Source of the DNA: Arthrobacter sp. Marseille-P9274
GTDB taxonomy: Bacteria; Actinomycetota; Actinomycetes; Actinomycetales; Micrococcaceae
Length of the DNA: 64,000 nt
Direction: 5' to 3'
Assembly: GCF_946892675.1 (NCBI RefSeq)
Contig: NZ_CAMPOV010000001.1
Coordinates: 2,268,033-2,332,032, forward strand
Shown: positions 45,900 through 54,262 of the stretch, one piece after another
Position numbering within the stretch: position 1 is the stretch's first letter
How the letters are laid out: each line of letters opens with the position of its first letter
Made by a program: the position numbers and the translations under genes
The notes under the pieces: model-generated
What the model saw: only the letters and a program-made list of their open reading frames with translations
Told to the model about the DNA's origin: nothing
The model's database searches: none

Positions 45900-47495
45900 T
45901 CAGCCCAGGATCGGCCCCTCCGCGGTGCCGGAGGGCGTGGGGTCCGGAAGCCGCATCATGCGGAAGGAAGTGGCCAAACCGGCGAGGCCGGCCAGCAGCG
46001 GCACGAAGAGCGCGATTTGGAGTGCCAGCGGCCGCGCCTGGGTGTTGATGCGGATGATCTCCTCTTGGTACTTCTCCGGCTGGCCGGCGAGGAGTTCCTC
46101 GAGCTGCGCATTGCTCAGCACTTGGGCGTCCTCCTCCAGCACTTGGGCGACCTGCTGCTGCTCGTCCGGCGGGAGCACCGTGCTGGAGGTCGCCATGGAG
46201 GTGAAGATGATCGACAGTGCCGCCAGCATGATGCCGCCGGCAAACGCGAGCCCGAAGGAGAGGCCGAATGAGCCGGCGGCCGAGTTCACGCTGGCGGCCT
46301 CGCTGACCCGCTCGTCCGAGATCGGCGAGAGGGTGTAGTTGTTCAGCTGCGAGACCAGCAGGCCCAGACCCCCTCCCGCGATGACCAGCGGGAGCAGAAG
46401 CCACCAGCCGGAGTCCGCGCGCGGCACGATCGGCACGAGCACCAGCAGGCCCCCCATCAGCAGCAGGAAGCCCCATCTGATGAAGCTGGCCGGACGCCGC
46501 GTGCCGCTCTTCTTTCCGGCGAGCATGGCGACCGCGAACATGGTCAGCGAGAGCGGGGCGATCGACAACCCCGACTGCATCGCGTTGTATCCGAGGACCA
46601 TCTGGAGGTAGATGGGCAGCACGATCATGGTGCCGCCGAGGGCGATCTGCTGGAGCATTTGCCCCGTGGCGCCGAACCGGAAGGCTTTCGAGTGGAACAG
46701 GTCCGGGTCCAGCAGCAGCGCCTTGTCCTGGCGCTTACGCCGAACGAGCCAGTACGCCAGGCTGCCCAAACCGACGGCCCCCACGGCCAGGAGCGCGCCG
46801 ACTGCCTCGCCGCCCTCCTGCCAGACGAGGATGCCGAGCACGATGCCGCCCATGCCCACGATGGACAGCACCGATCCGACGACGTCCAGCGTTCGGGGCC
46901 CCAGGAACGGGACGTCGTGGACCAGTTTGATGCCCAAAAGCACGGCCGCGATGATGAGGGCCTCGAGCAGGAAGGCAACACGCCAGGACAGGAACGTGGT
47001 GATGAACCCGCCGAGCAGCGGCCCTACGGCGGCCGCGATCGCGGCCGAGGCCCCGACCAGGGCGTAGACCCTTTTCTGCGCCGCACCCTCGAAGTTGCCA
47101 TGGATGAGGGACTGCATGGCAGGCAGCAGCAGCGAGGCGCCCAGGCCGCCGATCAGCGCCCAGAAAATGATGATGGGGAGCAGGGTCTGGGCCAGCGTCA
47201 TCGCCAGGGCCCCGAGGGCGTAGCAGACAAGCCCGATCACGTAGGCGCGCTTGCGCCCGATCAGGTCGCCGATCTTGCCGCCGATCAGGATGAAGGCGGC
47301 CGACACCAGCGCCTCGAGCGCGATCGTCGACTGGAGGCCGCTGACGGTCGCCCCGATGTCGTGCACCACCGCCGAGATCGAGACGTTCATGATCGAGGTG
47401 TCGACGACGAGCACGAACATCGCCATCGCCAGCAGCAGGGCGAGCTTTTGGTTGAACGGCGCCGTCGGGGCATCGCCGTCATTTGGCGGGTTCAC
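45900..47495 (-). CDS. DHA2-type (14-helix) MFS multidrug exporter
   Basis: 531 residues from GTG at 47495; there is no clear ribosome site, so the start is provisional. MFS motif A is GKIGDLIGRKRAYVIG, motif C-like GPLLGGFITTFLSWR marks a drug:H+ antiporter, and helix 1 contains MFVLVVDTSIMNVSISAV. The C-terminal loop with a charged stretch (DEQQQVAQVLEEDAQVLS) precedes helix 14. It exports an unknown hydrophobic compound. Confidence 0.88.
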   Translation of the reverse strand: MNPPNDGDAPTAPFNQKLALLLAMAMFVLVVDTSIMNVSISAVVHDIGATVSGLQSTIALEALVSAAFILIGGKIGDLIGRKRAYVIGLVCYALGALAMTLAQTLLPIIIFWALIGGLGASLLLPAMQSLIHGNFEGAAQKRVYALVGASAAIAAAVGPLLGGFITTFLSWRVAFLLEALIIAAVLLGIKLVHDVPFLGPRTLDVVGSVLSIVGMGGIVLGILVWQEGGEAVGALLAVGAVGLGSLAYWLVRRKRQDKALLLDPDLFHSKAFRFGATGQMLQQIALGGTMIVLPIYLQMVLGYNAMQSGLSIAPLSLTMFAVAMLAGKKSGTRRPASFIRWGFLLLMGGLLVLVPIVPRADSGWWLLLPLVIAGGGLGLLVSQLNNYTLSPISDERVSEAASVNSAAGSFGLSFGLAFAGGIMLAALSIIFTSMATSSTVLPPDEQQQVAQVLEEDAQVLSNAQLEELLAGQPEKYQEEIIRINTQARPLALQIALFVPLLAGLAGLATSFRMMRLPDPTPSGTAEGPILG

Positions 47496-47529
47496 TGTTG
47501 GCCGCCTGCTCGGCCCGCGAGGTGCGGGT

Positions 47530-48297
47530 TCATGTTTGAAGCGGACATATCGCCTCCTGTGGCGTCGCCTGGCAGGTGCACCGGTGAGGGGTCCTGCAAA
47601 CCAATACAACCAGCATCCACCCGGGTCGCGGAAGGCCGGAACCGCGGCCAAGCCCCGCTTCGGGTGCAGTGACTGGGACACCCAAGCGGGTGGCGGTCCG
47701 CGACCGGCGAGAGAAGGAACCGATGGGGGGCCGGTGGTTCCGCCTCAATGCCGGCGCGGATGGTCGTTTCCACCGCGCAGGCTGTAACCAAACGCTGGTC
47801 GGTTTGGCAGCGACGAACTCTGTCATCAGCAGGGCCACCGGGGTCATGAAGACCAGGGCGACGCTGTAGTGCCGGATGACGAAGACCTCGCCGATGAACT
47901 GCAGCGCGGCGAGCAGGACGGCCAGCTGCAGCGGGCTCCAGTCGACGGTCAGCAGGCAGGCGGTCAAGAGCACGCCGCCGTAGGTGCCCACAGTGCGGTG
48001 CACCGCACGGACCGGGCCACGGGTGGCATCGGCAGCGGCGATCGGCGCCGCGGCGGCAACCATGGCCCAGTAGCTGTGGCCCAGGTCGGCCAGTGTGGCC
48101 AGGGAGCCTGCTGCGCCGATCGCCACTGTGTAGCGGCCGGCATGCATGAGCATCCGCGGCCACGGCGGGTGCGGGGCTTCTCGCCGGCCGCGGCGCGGTT
48201 CCATGCGGCGGGCGCGCAGGCGCCCGGCGAAGCCGAGGAGAAGAACGACGGCGACGCTGCCCGCCGTCGTGAGGGCCGCCTCCCCCAATGCCTGCAA
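47530..48297 (-). pseudogene. FUSC-family membrane protein, truncated and frameshifted
   Basis: Residues 50-168 of the frame match the FUSC (fusaric-acid-resistance/YccS-like) membrane domain: GRYTVAIGAAGSLATLADLG, HSYWAMVAAAAPIAAADATR, YSVALVFMTPVALLMTEF. After about 47794 the family continuation appears in another frame (QRLVTACAVETTIRAG), so there is a frameshift. The N-terminal half is absent and the 3' end runs into the region before the exporter. Non-functional remnant. Confidence 0.7.
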
Positions 48298-48341
48298 TCA
48301 CCCTACCTGGCAACACACGCTGAACTGCTCCGGTCCGGCCG

Positions 48342-48779
48342 TCAGTCTTTCTTGAGTTCCTCGGCGAGCATCACGATGATGCCGCTGGGACCGCGGACGT
48401 AGGTGAGCTTGTAGATGTCCTGGTAGGTCGCGACGCCGCGAAGCGGACGGCAGCCGTGCCGCGCGGCTATCTCCAGGGCTGTGTCGATGTCGTCGACTGA
48501 GAAGGCAACGCGGTGCATGCCAATCTCATTGGGACGGGTGGGCTCCGTCTCGATCGCTTCGGGGTGGATGTATTCGAAGAGCTCAAGGCGTCCGTGACCG
48601 TCTGGCGTTTGGAGCATCGCTATGTTGGCGTGGTTGCCGTCAAGGCCGACGGCGGTGTCGGTCCATTCGCCACTGACCGTGTCACGGCCGACGACCGTGA
48701 GACCGAGGTCGGTGAAAAAGGAGATCGTTGCTTCGAGGTCGCGGACGGCGATGCCGACGTTCTCAAATTTGATGGCCAT
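48342..48779 (-). CDS. VOC (glyoxalase) family protein
   Basis: 145 residues. Two VOC half-modules: NVGIAVRDLEATISFFTDLG with RLELFEY, then HRVAFSVDDIDTALEIAARH with YVRGPSGIIVMLAEEL. Putative metal ligands are His in MHRVAFSV and Glu in LELFEY and MLAEE. Dioxygenase, isomerase or resistance protein; not assigned. Confidence 0.85.
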   Translation of the reverse strand: MAIKFENVGIAVRDLEATISFFTDLGLTVVGRDTVSGEWTDTAVGLDGNHANIAMLQTPDGHGRLELFEYIHPEAIETEPTRPNEIGMHRVAFSVDDIDTALEIAARHGCRPLRGVATYQDIYKLTYVRGPSGIIVMLAEELKKD

Positions 48780-49004
48780 GCGTTGCAGGCTACCGATCCG
48801 GGCTGTATTGCTCCAGAGCCTGTGCGGTCAAACCGCAGACTATCGCCAACCCCACGTCAACCAATCGGCAACTCTGCTCTTGATGGGGTCGGGTCCGCAT
48901 TGTGGGCGGCCGGTACCGTCCCGCCCGCCGCCAGTCCGAAGGCAGGTACGACGCCAGCGGCCGGCTTCCGCCGTCGTACCTGTCCGCATGCGGCCATCAC
49001 GCGG

Positions 49005-49817
49005 TTAGCTGTGGACTGCCCGGTCGATCGCGCGGGAAAGATCCCGGTACAACGCGCCGGAAGGACGCACGTTCAGCTCGGCCCGGTCTTCTGCTACGGC
49101 GAGGTGGTAATGCCCGGACTCGCCGGCATTGATGAACGTCTCCGGGCGGCCGCTTCCGGGTTCCAGCAGCAGCTGCCAGACGAACCAGGGCTGTCGCCAC
49201 ATGTTCATCAGAACCGGGTCGGCAGCCTCCGGCACCGGGACCGTCTCGTCACCGAATCGGCGGTTGACGGTCCGCAGGTCGATGGACAACGGCTCCGAGG
49301 CAAGGCTCCAGGCAGGGGCGATCCCGGTCCAGGCGGCGATGTCCGGATAAAGGTGGTCCAGGGCCAGGAAGTCCAGCTGGTGTCCGGCCTGCGGATGGCC
49401 GGCGAGGAATTGGTCGTAGGACGGGCCCGCCAAGACCAGGCAACCCTCCGGGCCGAGCCACGCTTGGAAGACCGAGGCCCGACCGCGGTACTGGGCCGTG
49501 ATGCGCAGCGAGGCGACGGAATCCTGCCAGGGGCTGGTGATTAGCCGGCCCTGGCCGGTCAGCTTGCCCTTGTCCGTCAGCAGACCCGCCGACACCAGCG
49601 GGGCCAGTTCGGCCGCTTTGCCGGCGATGCCGAAGCGGCCAAGCTTGCCGGACTCAGCGGCGGTCTGCAGCAGCTGGAGGCTGCCAGCGGTAAGCCACGG
49701 CCCCTGGGAGGCGTATGGCTGCTTGGCGGCGATGCCGGAGAGCTGCTCGAGCTGTTCGCCGGTGTGTGCGGAAGCGAAGGCCTCGGTCCGCGGCTCCTTA
49801 TGGGGAAACTCGGCCAT
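49005..49817 (-). CDS. EspG-like protein, copy 2 (T7SS-associated)
   Basis: 270 residues. ATG at 49817 overlaps the previous stop (TGATG). It is paralogous to 52277-53122: shared GPWLTAGS/GPWLSAEA, SLRITAQYRGRASVFQAWLG, DIAAWTGIAPAW, MWRQPWFVW and FINAGESGHY. The mixed alpha/beta pattern and location suggest an EspG-type chaperone that escorts WXG-like substrates. That assignment is tentative; no signature makes it certain. Last gene of the operon. Confidence 0.55.
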   Translation of the reverse strand: MAEFPHKEPRTEAFASAHTGEQLEQLSGIAAKQPYASQGPWLTAGSLQLLQTAAESGKLGRFGIAGKAAELAPLVSAGLLTDKGKLTGQGRLITSPWQDSVASLRITAQYRGRASVFQAWLGPEGCLVLAGPSYDQFLAGHPQAGHQLDFLALDHLYPDIAAWTGIAPAWSLASEPLSIDLRTVNRRFGDETVPVPEAADPVLMNMWRQPWFVWQLLLEPGSGRPETFINAGESGHYHLAVAEDRAELNVRPSGALYRDLSRAIDRAVHS

Positions 49818-50281
49818 CAGCCGGCCCTTCGGAACTCGATCTTGGCGGCCAGGTAGCCGAACAGTTCGTCAAACGCCGTCAGCTGGGTGGAGGCGCACGT
49901 CGCTGTGACATCCACGGCGCGGCCGTCCACGGCGAAGGTCCAGCGCTGGACATGCAGGACCTGGTTACCCAGCTGGTGGCTGTATTCGATCTGCCGCCCG
50001 CTGCCGGCAGGGTGCGGCCAGATGTTACAGGCGATCAGGTGCGCCCGGTCCAGCTCGCCGATGGCGGCGGCCATGGCGAAGGTGGACAGTTTGGCGATGG
50101 AGCCGTCGTACGGCTGGCTGGTCACCACGACGCTGGGCCGGAACGCGCCGGTCCCTGCCGGCGGGGCGAGCAGCACCAGATCGGTCCCTTCGGGGCGTTG
50201 CCGGGACCAGCCGGCCGGGCAGGGGATCCGAATGTCGTTCGTTGTTTCGACCGGATCCGCCTCCGGGCTGGGCGCTATCAT
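49817..50281 (-). CDS. PsbP/LpqN-like cytosolic protein, copy 2 (T7SS-associated)
   Basis: 154 residues. ATG at 50281 overlaps the previous stop. It is paralogous to 53119-53580: PCPAGWSRQRPEGTDLVLLA, GAFRPSVVVTSQPYDG and RQIEYSHQLGNQVLHVQRW parallel the other copy. A single antiparallel-sheet domain of the DUF1795/PsbP type without signal peptide. Always paired with the EspG-like gene in this operon. Confidence 0.6.
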   Translation of the reverse strand: MIAPSPEADPVETTNDIRIPCPAGWSRQRPEGTDLVLLAPPAGTGAFRPSVVVTSQPYDGSIAKLSTFAMAAAIGELDRAHLIACNIWPHPAGSGRQIEYSHQLGNQVLHVQRWTFAVDGRAVDVTATCASTQLTAFDELFGYLAAKIEFRRAG

Positions 50282-50646
50282 CGGCGTCCCTTCTGCTGCA
50301 GGCGCAGCGGTTCCTCGTGTTCAGCGGTGCGGACCCAGGCCGGGCGCATGAAGCGCGGGAGCCAGACAATGCTCAGCAGCGAGATCAGGATGCCGGCCAC
50401 GGCGGGCAGAAGTGCCGCCGCCGTAACTGCATCGGGCGCTCCGTTCTCCGCCGCCCAGGCCGCCAGCGGGGCGAGCATGAACCCGATGCCGCCGTAGAGC
50501 AGCCCGAGGCCCGGGTAACTGCGGATCCCGGGGACCAGACCCCCGTAGGCTAGCCAGCGCCGCCAGCGCCCGGAGTAGGCGCGCCACCCGGCGACCGCCA
50601 TCGCCGCGCCGGCCGCGATGGCCGCTAATCCCACAGAGAGTTCCAC
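50278..50646 (-). CDS. 122-residue three-helix membrane protein overlapping the glycine-zipper gene
   Basis: GTG at 50646 lies 22 bases inside the preceding gene. Helices are LSVGLAAIAAGAAMAVAGW, LGLLYGGIGFMLAPLAAWAA and AAALLPAVAGILISLLSIVW, with a basic tail. Tight coupling to a putative membrane-active effector suggests an immunity protein; inference. Confidence 0.65.
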   Translation of the reverse strand: MELSVGLAAIAAGAAMAVAGWRAYSGRWRRWLAYGGLVPGIRSYPGLGLLYGGIGFMLAPLAAWAAENGAPDAVTAAALLPAVAGILISLLSIVWLPRFMRPAWVRTAEHEEPLRLQQKGRR

Positions 50647-51821
50647 GCGCTCTTCAATCCCTCGCCTACTTTTTCGCCCAATCCGCTGCCGATCGCACCG
50701 CCGGCAATACCGCCCACGATACCGCCGACGACGGCGCCGACCGCAGTTCCGGGGCCGGGGAAAATCGATCCGATGGTGCCTCCGACGATCGCGCCGCCCT
50801 TGGCACCAGCCCAGGCTCCCGCCGCGCCGCCGGCCAGCGACGTCCCTCCGACGATCACCACGTTCTCAGCCGCGCTGGCCGCCCTCTGGCCGTCTGTCCA
50901 GTCAGGATGGTTGGCCAGATCCTCGTTGTACTGCGTAGATCCTTGTTCCCAGATGGTCATGCCGGCATCCAGCACGAATAGGCCCCGGGCGGCGTTCTTG
51001 GCCCAGGCCGGCGGAGTAACCGCGTCCGGGTCCAGTCGGAGTTCAGGGCGCGGCCGGGCATACCCATCCATGTCGATCGGCGGCCGGTTCACGTCCACGG
51101 TCGAACCGAGCGGCGCGAGGATGCCCGATGGGGTGCGGGCCCACTTCTGCCCATTGGCGTCAATGAAGTCGTAAGCCATGTCGTCCACGTGCAGCGGCCC
51201 CTCCAGCCGCAGCGGCGGACCGGGCTGCAGGTCGAAAACGCGTGGTTCGGTAACAACCTCCAGTGGCTTGCGCACATGCACCGGTGACTGGTGGACGTGC
51301 TCCAGGATGGTCTCGGCGATGTCTTTGTTGGTGCCCAGGGCGTCAACCCAGCCCGGCGTCCCAAGCTGGCCCGTAGCAGCGCCGATGGCGGCAATGCACT
51401 GGGCTTCGGCTTCCTCGTAGTCCCGCACGAGCCTGTTGATCCGGCACTGCAGTTCGACGCCGGCCTGCACCTGTTCCGGTGTCTGCTCAGCGCCCGGCGC
51501 GAGGCAGGGCCCGGCCTCGGCTACCAGGTTCGCATAGCGGGTCTTGAAGCCTCTCGACGCAGCCGCAAAGTCGGCCAGCGCATCCCGCATCAGGCCTGCC
51601 ACCGTCCGGGCTTCGTCGCCGTAAGCCTTGACCTTGTCGAAAGCCCGGACGGCCTGGTCCGCTTCCGGTGCGCGGTAGACCGCACCCAGGCCGGACCACG
51701 TCGCATGGCAGTTGTCGCCGATGCTGTTGGCTGCTGCGCCCGCGGTGGCGATGGACTCGGCCTGCGTGTCCAGTGCGTCCGGGTCGGCGAAGTCCGGGAC
51801 GGCTGCAAACGAGATGCTCAC
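50625..51821 (-). CDS. T7SS effector-like protein with helical N-terminus and glycine-zipper C-terminus
   Basis: 398 residues. GTG at 51821 overlaps the stop of the WXG-like gene. The N-terminal 150 residues are helical and Ala-rich, of the WXG/LXG type (ALDTQAESIATAGAAANSIG, RTVAGLMRDALADFAAASRG). A middle region has a short beta-like stretch (YDFIDANGQKWARTPSGILA). The last 80 residues (319-398) are a glycine zipper (GGTSLAGGAAGAWAGAKGGA, GAVVGGIVGGIAGGAIGSGL) ending in an amphipathic helix. Comparable zippers occur in streptococcal TelE-type LXG toxins, which form pores. Pore-forming activity here is inferred. Confidence 0.65.
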   Translation of the reverse strand: MSISFAAVPDFADPDALDTQAESIATAGAAANSIGDNCHATWSGLGAVYRAPEADQAVRAFDKVKAYGDEARTVAGLMRDALADFAAASRGFKTRYANLVAEAGPCLAPGAEQTPEQVQAGVELQCRINRLVRDYEEAEAQCIAAIGAATGQLGTPGWVDALGTNKDIAETILEHVHQSPVHVRKPLEVVTEPRVFDLQPGPPLRLEGPLHVDDMAYDFIDANGQKWARTPSGILAPLGSTVDVNRPPIDMDGYARPRPELRLDPDAVTPPAWAKNAARGLFVLDAGMTIWEQGSTQYNEDLANHPDWTDGQRAASAAENVVIVGGTSLAGGAAGAWAGAKGGAIVGGTIGSIFPGPGTAVGAVVGGIVGGIAGGAIGSGLGEKVGEGLKSAWNSLWD

Positions 51822-52138
51822 CCCTGCGGCACCTTGGACGCGGTCTCCTGCGCACGGGCAGCCATCTCCATGTCGCCGGCCTTGTACCAGTTGATGGCTT
51901 GGGCCGTGCCGTTGCATGCGTTGGTGGCCCGGGCGGTCGCATTCGACAGCAGCAGCCCGAGGTAGTCAGAGTGCGCCGCTTCGAGCGCCGCTTTGATCCC
52001 CGCGCTCCGGCAGGCTCCGCCGGCGGCCTCGACTGCGGTCTGCAGGTCTTTCTCCACGTCGTGGAATTTCAGCATCTCCTCCGCTGTCTGCGCGACGATC
52101 CCGCTGGACGCTGCGACGTCGATATCCCAGGCCGCCAT
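51818..52138 (-). CDS. WXG100-like / DUF6507-type small secreted protein
   Basis: 106 residues from ATG at 52138 (GTG at 52144 or 52147 are alternatives). Predicted helical hairpin: VAASSGIVAQTAEEMLKFHD and IKAALEAAHSDYLGLLLSNA, with AINWYKAGDMEM near the end. Size and position immediately before an LXG-like effector fit a secretion partner. No ESX core genes (EccB-E) are in the window. Confidence 0.6.
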   Translation of the reverse strand: MAAWDIDVAASSGIVAQTAEEMLKFHDVEKDLQTAVEAAGGACRSAGIKAALEAAHSDYLGLLLSNATARATNACNGTAQAINWYKAGDMEMAARAQETASKVPQG

Positions 52139-52276
52139 TCCCACCACTTTCTGTCCGTTGCGCGGGCTTCTGCATCCCCGCCGGATCCACTCTAGGACAA
52201 AGGTTTCAGCTGCCGCGATGGGGAGAACTCCCCCTCGGGCCGGTTGCCCGCTGGCCGTTGTTCCTGACGCCGTGCG

Positions 52277-53122
52277 TCAGCCGGGGCCGTCCTGGAAGCG
52301 GGCGTCTTCGACGGCGTCCCGCAGGGTGTGCCAGACGAGGCTGGAGGACTGCGGCGCGAGCTGCACCCCGCCGTCATTATTGAGCCCGAAGAGATAGTGG
52401 CCCGCCGCGCCCGCGTTGACGAAACCGCGGCGGAAGCGGCCCGCGCCGATGGTGACGACCCAGACGAACCAGGGTTCGCCCCACATCCGGAGCAGCTGCG
52501 CGTCCGCTCCCTCCGGCGGCGGAGTCCGGGGGTCCAGTATCCGCCGTTCGAAATGCGGCCTCGGGACCTTGCGTGCCGGGGCGGCGGCCGTCCACGCCGG
52601 GCCGAGGCCTGCCCAGGCGGCCATCGTCGACGCCGCGTCCTCGGCCCCGGCGACGTCCAGCTGGACCATGCTGCCGCCGGCGCCGGACTCGTAACCGAGG
52701 AGCAGCGCCCGGGCGGAGCTTCCCGCGACCACGGCGGTCCAGCGGCGGCCGACCCAGAGCTGCAGGCTTGTCCGCTTTCCCTGGTGCCAGCCGTCGATCC
52801 GGGCCGTGGTCTGCGCCCTCTGCACCGCGTGCCGGAAGAACCGGGTGTCGGCGGTGTAGACGCCGCGGGAGTCCGTGAAGCCCCAGCTGCTGAATTCGCG
52901 GGCGAGGTGCGGGCGGCGAACCGCGGCGGCCTTCCCGAAGCGGTGCTGCGCCGAGTTGACCAGGACGGAGGCGGCCTCGGCGGACAGCCAGGGGCCGGTG
53001 GAGAAGTAGCCCTGACCATCGGCCAGGCCGGCCAGGTCCTCGGGCACTCCCCCATCCAAGGCGCCGCCGAGGCGGCCGGTTCCGCCATTGGACTGGAATT
53101 CGGGCTGCAGCACCGCGCTCAT
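52277..53122 (-). CDS. EspG-like protein, copy 1 (T7SS-associated)
   Basis: 281 residues. ATG at 53122 overlaps the stop of the PsbP-like gene. It shares the block order of copy 2 (GPWLSAEAASVLVNSA, TARIDGWHQGKRTSLQLWVG, WAGLGPAW, MWGEPWFVW, FVNAGAAGHYLFGL). Probable chaperone of the EspG type; tentative. A small hairpin GGGGAG/CTCCCC (52221-52234) follows it before the WXG-like gene. Confidence 0.55.
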   Translation of the reverse strand: MSAVLQPEFQSNGGTGRLGGALDGGVPEDLAGLADGQGYFSTGPWLSAEAASVLVNSAQHRFGKAAAVRRPHLAREFSSWGFTDSRGVYTADTRFFRHAVQRAQTTARIDGWHQGKRTSLQLWVGRRWTAVVAGSSARALLLGYESGAGGSMVQLDVAGAEDAASTMAAWAGLGPAWTAAAPARKVPRPHFERRILDPRTPPPEGADAQLLRMWGEPWFVWVVTIGAGRFRRGFVNAGAAGHYLFGLNNDGGVQLAPQSSSLVWHTLRDAVEDARFQDGPG

Positions 53123-53580
53123 GCCGCCGCCTCGTCCCACTGCAGCGAGGCCATCATCGCGTCGAAGTGGCCGCGGACCAGCGGTACCTGCCCCACCGTG
53201 CTGCTGGCGACGACGTCGAGGAAGCGTTGCTCCAGCTTCAGGATCCAGCGCCGGACCAGCACCGCGGTTTCGCCGATCCGGTAGGTGAACTCGAGCCGGC
53301 GGCCCGGGCGGCCGGTGTGTTCGAGGGGTTCGCTGGCCATGAGCCGCGGGTCCTCGTACTGCTGCTGCGCTTCCTGCGCGGCCCGCAGGGCGATCCGCGG
53401 AAGCGGCTCGTCGGAGAAGTAGCTGACCACGACCAGGCTCGGGCGGAAGGTCCCCGCAGGAAGGCCGGCCAGGGCGGCAACCAGTTCGGTGTGTTCCACC
53501 GGGACGCGTTCCCAGCCCTCCGGCGTTGCCACATCGACGGCCAGGGGCGGATGGATCGTCCTCTTCACCCATCCCGCCAC
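53119..53580 (-). CDS. PsbP/LpqN-like cytosolic protein, copy 1 (T7SS-associated)
   Basis: 153 residues from GTG at 53580, with AAGGAG upstream, making it the likely first gene of the operon. The core VDVATPEGWERVPVEHTELV, GTFRPSLVVVSYFSD and RRLEFTYRIGETAVLVRRW matches copy 2. No signal peptide. Confidence 0.6.
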   Translation of the reverse strand: MAGWVKRTIHPPLAVDVATPEGWERVPVEHTELVAALAGLPAGTFRPSLVVVSYFSDEPLPRIALRAAQEAQQQYEDPRLMASEPLEHTGRPGRRLEFTYRIGETAVLVRRWILKLEQRFLDVVASSTVGQVPLVRGHFDAMMASLQWDEAAA

Positions 53581-53633
53581 GCCCGCACTCCTTGTTCAAC
53601 GCCGTATCGCGCCTACCAGCCTAGGCATGGATG

Positions 53634-53677
53634 GGTCCGCGCCGCGATGGGGAGGACTCCCCATCGCGGCGCGGACC
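53634..53677 (-). terminator. Perfect 20-bp hairpin after tsaE
   Basis: GGTCCGCGCCGCGATGGGGA (53634-53653) pairs without mismatch with the 20 bases 53658-53677 around GGAC. It begins 16 bases after the tsaE stop, ahead of the T7SS-like operon. No T-run. The GATGGGGAG core recurs in the smaller hairpin at 52221. Confidence 0.7.
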
Positions 53678-53692
53678 GGCGGCTAGGACAGG

Positions 53693-54262
53693 TCAGAACG
53701 GGCCGTGCGACGCCCAGCGCGGCCCATACGCGGCGATGCTGATCCGCCGGTCCTCCGTTTCGTCCGGCTCATCGAAGTCAAGAACGACGGCGGTGCTGCC
53801 GCCGCCGGTGTCTGCGGCGGAACGGTCTGCTGCGGGCCCGGTCCCGGTGGACCGGTGCAGGCTGATGTCGAGCCAGCTGTCGGCCAGATGCTCCACGCGC
53901 CCGCGGCCCCATTCGACGACCGTGACCGAGCTGTCCAGCGTGTTCTCCAGGTCGATGTCATCAATCTCCGCGTCCGACTGCAGCCGGTAGGCGTCCACGT
54001 GCACCAGGTCCGGCCCTTGGCCCAGGGACGGATGCTCCCGCACCAGCACGAAGGTCGGCGAGATGATGCCCGGGCGCACGCCGAGACCCTCGCCCAGGCC
54101 CTGGGTGAACGTCGTCTTGCCGGCACCGAGTTCGCCGGTGAGGACCAGCAGGTCACCGGCCCGCAGCTGCGCACCGATCCGCTTGGCCAAGGCCTGCGTT
54201 TCCGCCGCGCCGGCCACCGGGTACTCGGCGCTCCAGACGGGCCGGCCCGCCGCGGTGCTCAC
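53693..54262 (-). CDS. tsaE: tRNA threonylcarbamoyladenosine biosynthesis ATPase TsaE
   Basis: P-loop ATPase that resets the TsaB-TsaD complex. 189 residues. GTG at 54262 overlaps the alr stop. Walker A GELGAGKTT is at 43-51, and ISPTFVLVREHP and VHVDAYRL are family blocks, with VEWGRGRVEHL. Its functional partners tsaB-tsaD lie 32 kb downstream on the same strand. Confidence 0.95.
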   Translation of the reverse strand: MSTAAGRPVWSAEYPVAGAAETQALAKRIGAQLRAGDLLVLTGELGAGKTTFTQGLGEGLGVRPGIISPTFVLVREHPSLGQGPDLVHVDAYRLQSDAEIDDIDLENTLDSSVTVVEWGRGRVEHLADSWLDISLHRSTGTGPAADRSAADTGGGSTAVVLDFDEPDETEDRRISIAAYGPRWASHGPF

